From positions 306,527-370,526 of the forward strand of contig JAUIJL010000007.1 of NCBI GenBank assembly GCA_030431255.1: DNA of 64,000 bases, written 5' to 3'. The notes below the pieces were generated by a model. It saw only the letters and a program-made list of their open reading frames with translations, did not search any database and was not told the origin of the DNA. A program made the position numbers and the translations under genes. Positions within the stretch are counted from its first letter, which is position 1. Each line of letters begins with the position of its first letter. Source of the stretch: Thermoanaerobaculia bacterium. GTDB lineage: Bacteria; Acidobacteriota; Thermoanaerobaculia; Multivoradales; J023. This document shows, in pieces, positions 8,721 through 16,837 of the stretch.

Positions 8721-11657
8721 GTGAACGAGAGCAAGGACTCGGATCCCGCAGTTCTTTCGACCGGTGGATGGCTGATCTCCACCGACAGTGGCGTGATTCG
8801 ACGCGGTGATCGGGAGTCGAGGCTGACGCTGTTGCAGATGAAGCTGCTGCTTTTCCTCATCAGAAATAGCGAACGGGTGGTGGGAAAGGAAGAGATCCTA
8901 GAGTCCGTCTGGTCCGGTGCCCAGGTCGAAGAGGTGGTGCTGGCCCGTTGTGTCTCCGAAATCCGAAGATTGCTCGGAGACGACGCCCGTCGGCCCCAAT
9001 TCATTCAGACCCTGCCGAAACGCGGATACCGATGGATCGCGCGGGTCGAACGACTCGGTGAAGATCCCCAAAGCGACGCACCGTTCCGCGAATACGGACC
9101 CGAAGAAACCCATCGCGCGATGCTCGCGGAAGAAGGCCCACTACCGCCCCACGCATCGGGCCGGCTGAGAAGGCCCGTGCTGACCGCGGCTTTGATTCTG
9201 GTCATCAGCGTGGGTCTGGCCTTGTTGGCCGGGCATCTGAAGTCGGAGCCGCCTCAGTCTTCCGAGCTGACGATGGGCGCACCGAGCAACACCCATCTGA
9301 TGCAAACAAACGTCACGTCGTCCGTGGCCGTGCTCGATCTGCTGGACCTGGGCGCCCAACCGGGAGGGGAATGGTTGGCCTCCGCCTTAGCCGAAATGCT
9401 GACCAGTGAGCTGGCGCTTTCCCAGGCTCTGGGGGTCGTGCCCCGAGCGGCCATCACCCATCTCCAATCCGAGCTCGGTTTAGAAGTCGGCCCGGAGCTG
9501 TCCCTGAAAACCCTCGGTCGGCTCAGGAGCGCGCTCGGCGTGGACACCCTCATCAGCGGCACCTATTTCCGTGAGCCGGGCCGAGGCCTCAGGGTCGACC
9601 TGCGCATTTGGCGATCCGACGCCCCACACAGCTTTCACGCCGTGGTGGAGCAGGGCTCCATGGACGAGCTCTCCAGCTTGGTGAGCGCCGCGGGCTCGAG
9701 AGCACGGACCCTGCTCGGGGCTCACGACACCACCGGCGCCGGACTCAACACCTCCTCCCAGGGCGCGGAGCTCTACGCCAAGGCCCAAAGCGCCTTGCTC
9801 CGCCAAGAGGCCGGGGCCGCCAAGGAGCTCCTGGAGGCAGCTCTGACCTTCGAGCCCTCGGACCCTCTGATCTGGCTGGCATTGTCGGATGCTTGGGGTC
9901 AGATCGGATTCGAAACACGAGCCCGAGAGGCCGCGGAGAAGGCGGCGAGCTTCTCGACAGACCTCCCGAGGGAGCAGCAGCTTTGGGTGGAGGCCGAGGC
10001 TTTCAGGTGTCAAAAAAACTGGGACGCCGCGATCGAGCGATTCCGCGCTCTGAGCCTTTTCTCCCCCAGCAGTCGAGAGTACATCTTGCGCTTGGTCCAT
10101 TTGCTGAACGAGGCCGGCCGAGGCCGCGAAGCCCTGGCGGCCGTGCCCCCTGAGCTCCACGATGGGGACGACCCGCGCTGGCTGATCGCGATCAGCGAGG
10201 CCCACCATCAGCTCAACGACTACGCCACGGCCGAGAAGACCGCCGCCGCGGCCGTGGCCGCCGCCTCTCAGCTGGGAGCTCCCCGCATGGCCGCCTCCGG
10301 CCACCAACGCCGGGCTCTCAGCCTCCATGAGCTGGGCCGACCCCAACAAGCCCGAGAGGCTCTCGAGACCGCTGAAGCGATCTTCTCGCAGGTCGGAGAC
10401 CGCCGACGAGAAGCCATGCTCCTGGGGATCCGAGCCAGATGGCTGCTCGAGATCGGCCAATTTGAGGCGGCCTTGGAAAAAGTAGACGCCGGGCTGGAGC
10501 TGCTGCGCCGGATCGATGATCGACGCCATGAAATGGGCCTGCTGAGGACTCGGGGAAGAATCGAAGCCCGAACCGGGCGGGCCGTGGCCGCCAAAGCATC
10601 CATCGAGCAAGCCCTGGCGCTCAGCCGTGAGCTGGATATTCCCGTCGAGCTGGCTCGGGCACACCATGCGATGGCCATCCAGAAGGCGACCTCCGGTGAA
10701 TTCGCCGCGGCAAGGATCGATTTTGAAGAGGCCCTCCACATCTATCGGCAGCTGGAAGATCCCGAGCAAATCGCCACCCAGCTTCAAGATCTCGGCCGGG
10801 TCTCCATGTTGCAGGCCGACTACACCTCAGCGGAGGCCCAGCTCACGGAAGCCGCGGGAATCCTCGAGAAGCTGACCTCTGAGCGCCGCCTCGCCACCAC
10901 CGAGCTCAACCTCGGTGTCGCGACCGCGATCACCGGCAACCTCGCGGCGGCTGAAAAACATCTGCGCTCCGCCGAGCAAGTCTTCCGCCGACTTGAAAAC
11001 GACCTCCTGCTGGCTCTCTCGCTCTCCATTCTCACCGAGGTGCTCGTCGACCGAGGAGATCTCGGGACGGCCGCCGAAGTCGCCGATGCATCCGAGCGGC
11101 TCTATCGCAAGCTCGGAGAGCCCCATCGCCTCGCTGAGGCCCGCGTGACTCAAGCTTTGATCCTGCTGGAGCGCGGTGAGCATCGAGCGAGCATCAAGCT
11201 CATCTCAGAAGTCTTGGCAGGCGGAAGTCCTCTCTTCGGAACCACTCGGGTCATCGCCTACCGGCTCGCCGCCGAAGCGGCCCTAGCCCTAGGCGAGCTC
11301 GACGATGCCGACCGGGCGCTCGAAAACGCCGAGGAATTCTTGGCCGGTGGGTCCGTTTCGCCGACAGCCCTTTGTCGCCTTTGGCTCCCGATCACTCGAG
11401 CTCGCTACCTCAAAGCCCGGGGCCGAGCCCAAGAAGCCCAAGAGATCGCCACCACCAACATGGAGGTCGCAGCCGCTCGAGGCGCCTGGATCGCCCATGC
11501 CGAGGCCGAAATCTTGAGTCTGGAAATTCAATTGGGTGACGACCGTCGAGGTCCGGCCGGCGAGCGCCTCCAGCAGCTGGGAGCCGAAGCCGAAAGCAGG
11601 GGCTGGAATCGCATCGCCACCCACATCCAACAGATCAGAGATCGCCGAAGCCCATAG
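8721..11657 (+). CDS. Membrane-bound winged-helix regulator with TolB-like and TPR domains
   Basis: This 978-residue protein starts at GTG 8721 behind GGAGGT. In order it has an OmpR-type winged helix (about residues 15-108, ending KRGYRWIARVE), one transmembrane helix (about 152-173), a TolB-like/FlgO-like domain beginning near SVAVLDLL (about 197-335), and a long run of TPR-type helical hairpins to the C-terminus. This is the CadC/ToxR-like layout: cytoplasmic DNA-binding head, periplasmic sensor. It is the large relative of the regulators at 4234-5181 and 5658-6458, which lack the membrane helix and TPRs. The divergent exported protein is a plausible target or partner, but that is inference. 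Confidence 0.88.
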   Translation: MNESKDSDPAVLSTGGWLISTDSGVIRRGDRESRLTLLQMKLLLFLIRNSERVVGKEEILESVWSGAQVEEVVLARCVSEIRRLLGDDARRPQFIQTLPKRGYRWIARVERLGEDPQSDAPFREYGPEETHRAMLAEEGPLPPHASGRLRRPVLTAALILVISVGLALLAGHLKSEPPQSSELTMGAPSNTHLMQTNVTSSVAVLDLLDLGAQPGGEWLASALAEMLTSELALSQALGVVPRAAITHLQSELGLEVGPELSLKTLGRLRSALGVDTLISGTYFREPGRGLRVDLRIWRSDAPHSFHAVVEQGSMDELSSLVSAAGSRARTLLGAHDTTGAGLNTSSQGAELYAKAQSALLRQEAGAAKELLEAALTFEPSDPLIWLALSDAWGQIGFETRAREAAEKAASFSTDLPREQQLWVEAEAFRCQKNWDAAIERFRALSLFSPSSREYILRLVHLLNEAGRGREALAAVPPELHDGDDPRWLIAISEAHHQLNDYATAEKTAAAAVAAASQLGAPRMAASGHQRRALSLHELGRPQQAREALETAEAIFSQVGDRRREAMLLGIRARWLLEIGQFEAALEKVDAGLELLRRIDDRRHEMGLLRTRGRIEARTGRAVAAKASIEQALALSRELDIPVELARAHHAMAIQKATSGEFAAARIDFEEALHIYRQLEDPEQIATQLQDLGRVSMLQADYTSAEAQLTEAAGILEKLTSERRLATTELNLGVATAITGNLAAAEKHLRSAEQVFRRLENDLLLALSLSILTEVLVDRGDLGTAAEVADASERLYRKLGEPHRLAEARVTQALILLERGEHRASIKLISEVLAGGSPLFGTTRVIAYRLAAEAALALGELDDADRALENAEEFLAGGSVSPTALCRLWLPITRARYLKARGRAQEAQEIATTNMEVAAARGAWIAHAEAEILSLEIQLGDDRRGPAGERLQQLGAEAESRGWNRIATHIQQIRDRRSP

Positions 11658-11904
11658 CAGCCATCGGCCTGCCGAGGGAGCACTGACCTGCGTTTCATCC
11701 AGGTCGGCCCTCTAGGGCTCGTCCGTGTCGTTCGAGCTTCGACTCTCTGCAGCCCAAAGAGAAACTTTGTGAACGTCAAATTCCTTGGGAGAAAGCCGCC
11801 TCAGCTGTATCTCGAATTCAATGTGATCAATAACTCCGCTATCAAGCCGGTGCTTTAGATCGTTTACGCGATCACATTCCAATGCCCAAACGGATAAGTG
11901 CCTG
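11658..11904. other. Non-coding stretch downstream of TPR regulator
   Basis: This stretch is less GC-rich than its surroundings. On the minus strand an open frame through 11718-11890 (with GVIDHIEFEIQLRRLSPKEF) has no start of its own and could be a leftover tail of a lost gene. I see no reliable gene or terminator here. Confidence 0.35.
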
Positions 11905-11936
11905 GCACCGACGACGACGGGCACCGACGACGACGG
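11905..11936. repeat. 16 bp tandem duplication
   Basis: The unit GCACCGACGACGACGG occurs twice back to back, immediately beside the palindromic element at 11942-12094. The preceding TGCCTGGCAC is itself a short palindrome of the kind seen at REP-like sites. Confidence 0.6.
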
Positions 11937-11941
11937 GGCAG

Positions 11942-12094
11942 CCGGGGTAGCGCGCTTCGCGCAACCCCGGTCTGTTGAAAACAACCCCTTCGGGGTAGAG
12001 AGCTCCTTGGACCTATCGCCAACGCTTCGCCTTGAGGTTCTGCTAGCCCGAAGGGCTTGTTGTCCAAAGCCTGGGGTTGCGGAGCTACCCCAGG
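11942..12094. repeat. Palindromic REP/MITE-like element, about 150 bp
   Basis: The left arm (11942-11995) and the right arm (12045-12094) are imperfect inverted repeats of each other. Both read, from the outside in, GGGGTAGC, then CGCAACCCC, a TTG/AACAA block, then CCCTTCGGG. About 50 bp lie between them. No transposase is present. It looks like a non-autonomous repeat that could fold as one long hairpin, and it abuts the end of the Rhs remnant. Confidence 0.6.
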
Positions 12095-12609
12095 AACGTT
12101 TGTTGGGGAAACGACGGGCCGGGATCCTCGAAGGTGGTTTTCTGCTCGCGGAAGTCGTCGTCCAAGGTCCACACCGTGTTGCCGTCGCCGTCGAATCCAC
12201 GGCTGATGCCGACGCCGTTGCCGAATCGATCCTCCATGCGGATCAGCAGCCAATCGTCGCCGGATTTCTGAAAGGTGTGGACGTGCCCGCCGGGCAGCTC
12301 GATGGTGATGGTCGAGGACCTCAGGGTGGGCCGTTTGAAGCGCAGGTAGCTGCCGTCGCGGCTGTAGCGGACGAGCTGGTCGAAGCCGGAATCCCCGGCG
12401 TCTTCGGCGTCGGAGGCGTGCAGGGTATTGTAGAAAGTGTGCTCGCCGCCGTCGGCGGAGACGTAGATCCAGGCGGTGGTTTGGTTCCAGCCCCCGGGTG
12501 GGATCAAGCGCGGCAGCGCGAGGCGCCAGCCCAGACCGGCGTCGTGGAGGCTTTTGGGTCGGAATTCCACGGGGCATTCGGAGGGTGTCGGGCAGGGGCT
12601 GGAGTGATG
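12085..12609 (-). pseudogene. Rhs/YD-repeat protein fragment (decayed)
   Basis: On the minus strand an uninterrupted frame reads FRPKSLHDAGLGWRLALPRL, then WIYVSADGGEHTFYNT, LVRYSRDGSYLRF, HVHTFQKSGDDWLLIRMEDR and GNGVGISRGFDGDGNTVWTL. This is the usual sequence of the N-terminal region of Rhs-repeat wall-associated proteins. There is no signal peptide or proper start at the upstream edge, where trmJ ends, and the frame stops at the palindromic element. It is about 175 residues against more than 1000 expected. I call it a remnant of a larger gene, of a different Rhs subtype from the intact one at 52199-61138. Confidence 0.65.
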
Positions 12610-12611
12610 GA

Positions 12612-13409
12612 TTAGGAGCTTCGGGGAGGCGGGGAGAGTCGTTTGCCTTCGAGAGCGGACAGGATGCCGTGAAGGATTCGCACGTCTTGCTCGGTGAGCT
12701 CTGCTCGCTGGAGGAAGCTCAGGATCTTGCGCCAGATGGCGGGTCGCATGCTTTCGATGCGAAAGAATTGGGTTTCTTCGAGGGAGATTTCCAGGCGATC
12801 GAGGAAGCTGCTCAGGTTTTCGCGGGTCGCCGGATGGGTATCCGGGGTGATCAGCTGTTTTTCCGGTGTCTCGTCCAAGATTTGGCGCCACTCCCACGAC
12901 AAGAGGAGCACGGCTTGGGCCAAGTTCAACGAGGTGAAGATGGGATTGAGCGGCGCCACCACCAAGGCGTCGCATCGGGATACCTCGTCGTTGGTCAAAC
13001 CGATGCGCTCGCGGCCGAAGAGGATGCCCGACCGTTGTCCCTCGGCGGCGTCGCGGTGGATCTTCCGCGCCATATGCCTGGGAGTCAGCTCGTGAATGAC
13101 CATGTCGCGATGTCGAGCGGTGCTGGCGTAGAGACGGTGCAGATCCGCGACCGCTTCCCGCAGGGTGGGGTAGCAGCGAGCGCGATCCAGCACCTCAAGG
13201 GCACCGGAGGCCATGGGAATGGCGGCCTCATTGGGCCAACCATCCCGCGGGGCCACCAACCGCAGGTCCAACAATCCACAGTTGAGCATCGCCCGCGCGG
13301 TGGCACCGATGTTGTCCGCCAGCTGCGGTTCCACCAGGATGATGGCGGGGGGCAGGGCGTCTTCGGGGATGTCGGTGGGTTGTGCTTCTCGGCTCACGTC
13401 GACTTTCAT
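12612..13409 (-). CDS. trmJ: tRNA (cytidine/uridine-2'-O-)-methyltransferase, SpoU/TrmJ family
   Basis: This 265-residue SPOUT-fold enzyme is predicted to 2'-O-methylate position 32 of tRNAs using S-adenosylmethionine. Three family motifs are present: ILVEPQLADNIGATARAMLN near the N-terminus, LFGRERIGLTNDEVSRCD in the middle and NPIFTSLNLAQAVLLLSWEW after it, which form the knotted SAM site. The C-terminal extension ending in LTEQDVRILHGILSAL is typical of TrmJ rather than TrmL. The start is ATG 13409; a TTG one codon upstream is less likely. It is divergent from the cNMP-binding gene, and its 3' end abuts the Rhs remnant. Confidence 0.9.
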   Translation of the reverse strand: MKVDVSREAQPTDIPEDALPPAIILVEPQLADNIGATARAMLNCGLLDLRLVAPRDGWPNEAAIPMASGALEVLDRARCYPTLREAVADLHRLYASTARHRDMVIHELTPRHMARKIHRDAAEGQRSGILFGRERIGLTNDEVSRCDALVVAPLNPIFTSLNLAQAVLLLSWEWRQILDETPEKQLITPDTHPATRENLSSFLDRLEISLEETQFFRIESMRPAIWRKILSFLQRAELTEQDVRILHGILSALEGKRLSPPPRSS

Positions 13410-13643
13410 CAAGGCTTGGAACGGATGGCGGGCTCACGGCAGGCGGCAGATCTTATCGAAAAAGCCGATGCCACGCCCCGCGACCTCCGACGCCGGTGAG
13501 GTTGGGCTGTCGAGAAACGGTGCGGTAGAGTGAGATTTCGCGGACGAGCCGGCAGCGTCCCGAGCCCTGGTCCCCTCGGTGGACCTTCTCCGTGGATTCT
13601 CTCCGTGGACCCTCTGAGTGCCGACTCGAAGGATGTGCTCTCC

Positions 13644-14105
13644 ATGTCGAATCTGACCCGGTCGAAGCTGACCCGCATCGAAACCGTCGTGCATCTCCAA
13701 TCCGTGGAGCTCTTCACCTATTGCTCCGCTGAGCAGGTGGTGCGCATGGCGTCGATCGCCCAAGCCCGACAATTCGCCAAAGGGGAGTGCATCTATGCCG
13801 TGGACGACGCGGCGGAGAGCCTCTTCTGCTTGGTGGAGGGCGAGGTGGAGCTCGAGGGCAAATCCGATAGACGCAGGGTGCTGCCCCCCGGCACTTTCGG
13901 CGCACGAGAGATCCTGAGTGACTGCGCCCGTACCGAGCATGCGACGGCCTCGGAAGACTGCGAGATCCTGGTTTTCGACGGCGACGACTTCTTCGACCTG
14001 CTTTCGAACAATATCGAGATCGTCAAGGCCCTCTTCCGTCAGCTGCTGCGGCCCGATCCTCGCAGCGCTGCACCGGCCGCCGCAGTTGGAGCGCCTCAGC
14101 CTTGA
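13644..14105 (+). CDS. Cyclic nucleotide-binding (Crp-type cupin) domain protein
   Basis: From ATG 13644 (GAAGGA about 12 bp upstream) the protein has 153 residues and consists almost wholly of one cNMP-binding beta-barrel. FTYCSAEQVVRMASIAQARQ, GECIYAVDDAAESLFCLVEG and PPGTFGAREILSD follow the Crp-fold pattern. The usual phosphate-binding FGE..L..R is altered to FGAREIL, so cAMP binding is doubtful. There is no DNA-binding HTH. A short Pro/Ala tail ends the protein. Its TGA overlaps the TTG start of the phosphoesterase, implying translational coupling. A longer frame to 13530 exists but its extra residues look non-coding. Confidence 0.75.
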   Translation: MSNLTRSKLTRIETVVHLQSVELFTYCSAEQVVRMASIAQARQFAKGECIYAVDDAAESLFCLVEGEVELEGKSDRRRVLPPGTFGAREILSDCARTEHATASEDCEILVFDGDDFFDLLSNNIEIVKALFRQLLRPDPRSAAPAAAVGAPQP

Positions 14106-15289
14106 GGGCAGCGTCGCAGCGCACAAGGTGGCTCGCCCTGGGTCTGCTCTTGGTCGGGCTAGGAGCCGCGACGGCCGAAGCCGAGGAAGCCTCCGCGGAC
14201 CGCGAGCGTCAGCGGATCGTGGCGATCGGCGACATCCATGGAGCCCTCGGGGCCTTCGAGCTGATCCTCCGCCGTGCAGGACTGATCGACGAGCAACGGA
14301 ATTGGATCGGCGGCCGCGACATCCTGGTGCAGACCGGCGACTTTCTCGATCGGGGGGCGGACGTCAAGGCGGTGGCGGAGCTGCTTCAGGATCTGCAAAA
14401 GAAGGCGAAGCGGCAGGGGGGGCAAGTCATCGTGTTGTTGGGCAATCACGAGGCGTTGAATCTGGCCATGAGCCTGCGCGACGTTACGCCGGAGATCGTC
14501 CGACCCTTTGCCGGCAAGCGATCCGAAAAGCGCCGGGATCGATATTGCGACCGCCTGCTTCGCCGGGCTGAGAAAAAGGCCGACTCCGGCCCACCACCCG
14601 ACCAAGACGGCTTCCTCCAAGCTTGTCGCGTCGATGTGCCGATCGGCATGTTGGAGTACATCGAGGCGCTCTCCCCGGAAAGCTCCCTCGGCCGTTGGCT
14701 GAGACGCTTGCCCGCCGCGGCCCAGGTCGGGGGGCGCCTCTTCCTGCACGGTGGTCTCTCTCCCGAATGGACGGATCTTTCGGTGGAGGAGATCAACGAA
14801 AAGACACGCCAGGAGCTGGATCAATTCGATCGGCTCAGAAAAGGGTTGCTGAGCCGTGACCTGATCGTGCAAACTTCGGCGCTCGCCGAGATCACCGGAG
14901 TGGCCAGAGCCCTCCAGCTGGTGGTCGAGGAGCGGGGAGTGGATATCGAAGACCTCCCGCTCGAAACCCTGAAATCCACGGCCGACTTCGAGCGGTGGAC
15001 CCTCTTCGATCCCAACGGCCCCCTGTGGTTTCGCGGCTATGCGAAATGGAACGATGACGAGCTGAGGGCCTTCGTGCAACCGCTGATCGAACGGATCGGT
15101 ATCGACGGCATCGTGGTCGGACACACTCCCCGCAAGAGCCAACGCATTGAGAACCGGCTGAACGGCCGGGTTATGCTGATCGACACCGGCATGCTGAGCG
15201 ATGTCTACGGCGGCCGACCGGCGGCCTTGGAGATCATCGGTGATCGGCTGACCGCCATCTATCCGCAGAGCAGTGAGCCCATCGACTGA
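14102..15289 (+). CDS. Exported calcineurin-like metallophosphoesterase (Shelph-type)
   Basis: This 395-residue protein has a signal peptide (LALGLLLVGLGAATAEA) followed by the PPP-family metal-binding motifs in order: GDIHG near residue 43, GDFLDRG near 80, GNHEAL near 115, LFLHGG near 220 and GHTP near 340. That set and its spacing fit the Shewanella-like bacterial phosphatases, which hydrolyse phosphomonoesters with a di-metal centre; substrate unknown. The insert of about 60 charged residues after GNHE is common in this group. The start is TTG 14102, overlapping the stop of the cNMP-binding gene by 4 bp, so the two are probably co-translated. Confidence 0.88.
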   Translation: MRAASQRTRWLALGLLLVGLGAATAEAEEASADRERQRIVAIGDIHGALGAFELILRRAGLIDEQRNWIGGRDILVQTGDFLDRGADVKAVAELLQDLQKKAKRQGGQVIVLLGNHEALNLAMSLRDVTPEIVRPFAGKRSEKRRDRYCDRLLRRAEKKADSGPPPDQDGFLQACRVDVPIGMLEYIEALSPESSLGRWLRRLPAAAQVGGRLFLHGGLSPEWTDLSVEEINEKTRQELDQFDRLRKGLLSRDLIVQTSALAEITGVARALQLVVEERGVDIEDLPLETLKSTADFERWTLFDPNGPLWFRGYAKWNDDELRAFVQPLIERIGIDGIVVGHTPRKSQRIENRLNGRVMLIDTGMLSDVYGGRPAALEIIGDRLTAIYPQSSEPID

Positions 15290-15658
15290 GCGACCCGGCT
15301 CCCCTCAGCTCGTCGACATCCGATTCGTCAAACAAACCCAAATCCAGATCAGAGCCGTCCGTGGCGCTCAGGGAACCATTTGTCCCACAGCTGCTAACTT
15401 ACGGTGTTTTTCTACGTTTTAGCTATTGAAGACAGAGCAACCCGCCTGGGGCCGTGACCTAGAGCAGGTCCTTCTACAACAGGTCCTTCTACAACAGGTC
15501 TCAGACAACAGGTCTTTCGACAGCAGGTCTCTCAACAAGGCTCATCGCCGGATCTACCCCAAGCAATACTTCAGAGCGGCATCCAGATTCAGCGGCCACA
15601 GGCGAAGCTCTTCTTTCCATATAAATAACTGAATTCAAAACCCTTAAGGGCTTACAAC
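15290..15658. other. Intergenic region with 15 bp tandem repeats
   Basis: This 369 bp gap separates the phosphoesterase from the exported kinase-like gene. It contains the tandem repeat annotated at 15465-15538 and an AT-rich stretch at about 15395-15425. A 68-codon open frame across the repeat (TTG 15426) has no ribosome binding site and owes its Leu/Gln composition to the repeat, so I do not call it. Confidence 0.45.
15465..15538. repeat. Tandem repeat, about 15 bp x 5
   Basis: Five consecutive units begin with CAGGTC. The first two are identical (CAGGTCCTTCTACAA); the third is 14 bp and the last two have diverged. The graded divergence suggests slipped-strand expansion from one end. Confidence 0.8.
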
Positions 15659-16588
15659 ATGTCTATTCCGCAGCAGGGCTCGTACTCTGCCGTGCCGCAG
15701 GTGCGTCCCCACCGTCTCCGAGCCATGCTCACGAGCACTCTGGCCGTCGTCGCCACAGCGGGCGTGCTTTTTCTCTCTTCTCCGGCCCATGGGGCCGACA
15801 TCAACGACTTCGAACGGTCCAGCTCCCAGCGAATTCAACGGTGGCTGGGACCGGACCTACAGCCACTTCCCTTCACCAGCGACGAGCAGGTGCTCGACTT
15901 CCTGGCCACGGCCGAGGTGATCAAGTCCAAAGAGCTGTCGAGCGGGTCCACCAAACCCCTGAAAGTTCTTCTGGAGAAGGACGGGGTCCGGGCCAACGCG
16001 ATCTTCCGAACCATCGACCTGAAGAACGGCTCAGGCGTGCGGCAATTCCGCGACAGCTACCTCTTCGAGGTCGCTGCCTACGAAACCTCTCGCTTGCTGG
16101 GGCTTCGCAACGTCCCCCCTGCAGTGGTCCGCTACCTGGGCAGGAAGCAAGGCTCCATGCAGCTTTGGGTGGAAGGTGCCCGCAGCGAATCCGACCGCAT
16201 TGCCAATGGCGAGGCTCCTGCTTCGCCTTCGAGCATGGTCTATCAGAAGCATATTCTGAGGGTCTTCGACCACCTCATCTACAACTTCGATCGCAACACG
16301 GGCAACATCCTGACGGATTCCAAGGGCCAAATCTGGATGATCGACCACACCCGCTCCTTTAAAGCATCGCCCGGCTTCCCCGAGGGCCCAGGGGTCGTGG
16401 TTTGCGAGCGCGAGCTCTGGAAGCGGTTGAAAAATCTCGACGCTAAGGAGCTCAAGAATCGGTTGGCCCCTCATCTGTCGCACATTCAGCTCGCGACCTT
16501 GGTCAAGAGGCATAAGCGCCTGGTCGCTCATGTGGAGCAGCTGATCGCTGAGCGCGGCGAGGACGCGGTGCTTTACGACCTCTCTTGA
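15659..16588 (+). CDS. Exported protein with HipA/PI3-4-kinase-like catalytic motifs
   Basis: The 309-residue protein has an N-terminal signal segment (about residues 22-45, ending SSPAHGA). Its second half carries VFDHLIYNFDRNTGNILTD, followed 5-6 residues later by IWMIDHTRSF. The D-R-N-x-x-N and I-D-H/D pairs match the catalytic loop and metal-binding motifs of HipA, PI3/4-kinase and Fam20-like kinases. An upstream YETSRLLGL fits a regulatory helix of that fold. The glycine-rich loop and lysine are not obvious by eye. It would act outside the cytoplasm, which is unusual because ATP is scarce there. Assignment to the superfamily is by motif only. It is a single gene with a terminator downstream. 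Confidence 0.7.
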   Translation: MSIPQQGSYSAVPQVRPHRLRAMLTSTLAVVATAGVLFLSSPAHGADINDFERSSSQRIQRWLGPDLQPLPFTSDEQVLDFLATAEVIKSKELSSGSTKPLKVLLEKDGVRANAIFRTIDLKNGSGVRQFRDSYLFEVAAYETSRLLGLRNVPPAVVRYLGRKQGSMQLWVEGARSESDRIANGEAPASPSSMVYQKHILRVFDHLIYNFDRNTGNILTDSKGQIWMIDHTRSFKASPGFPEGPGVVVCERELWKRLKNLDAKELKNRLAPHLSHIQLATLVKRHKRLVAHVEQLIAERGEDAVLYDLS

Positions 16589-16617
16589 GCATCAATCTTC
16601 GAGATCGAGCAGGAAGT

Positions 16618-16643
16618 GGCCGGGGACGTCCCCGGCCATTTTT
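16618..16643 (+). terminator. Intrinsic terminator after exported kinase-like gene
   Basis: A 10 bp perfect GC-rich inverted repeat, GGCCGGGGAC/GTCCCCGGCC, at 16618-16637 is followed by ATTTTTG. It lies 30 bp after the stop at 16588. Confidence 0.85.
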
Positions 16644-16837
16644 GTGGGTCTTTTTCGCCGTTCCCGCCTCGGACTTCCTCAGATGCAGACGTCCCGGCCG
16701 AGCTCCATTTGGCCTTTTCGTTTCGCCCCGCCAACTCAGCGATCCAGACTGCTCGTTCGTGCGAAAGTATGGGAACACGATAGCCTTTCGGCCACGTTAG
16801 CCATCGGTCCTAGTCCACTTCCCGAACGAGGTATCCC

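Noticed and set aside
8489..9004. In-frame N-terminal extension of the exported Cys-rich protein
   Set aside because: The signal peptide and AAGGAGG support ATG 8488, and the extension overlaps the start of the well-supported divergent regulator.
11718..11890. Minus-strand frame with GVIDHIEFEIQLRRLSPKEF as a small gene
   Set aside because: No start codon with a ribosome binding site; it runs out of the repeat element. Possibly a leftover gene tail, but not supportable.
11900..11912. Second sigma-54-like site (TGGCACC near 11903)
   Set aside because: No TTGC element at the required spacing.
15426..15632. 68-codon ORF across the 15 bp repeats
   Set aside because: No ribosome binding site; its composition comes from the tandem repeat and it has no recognisable fold.
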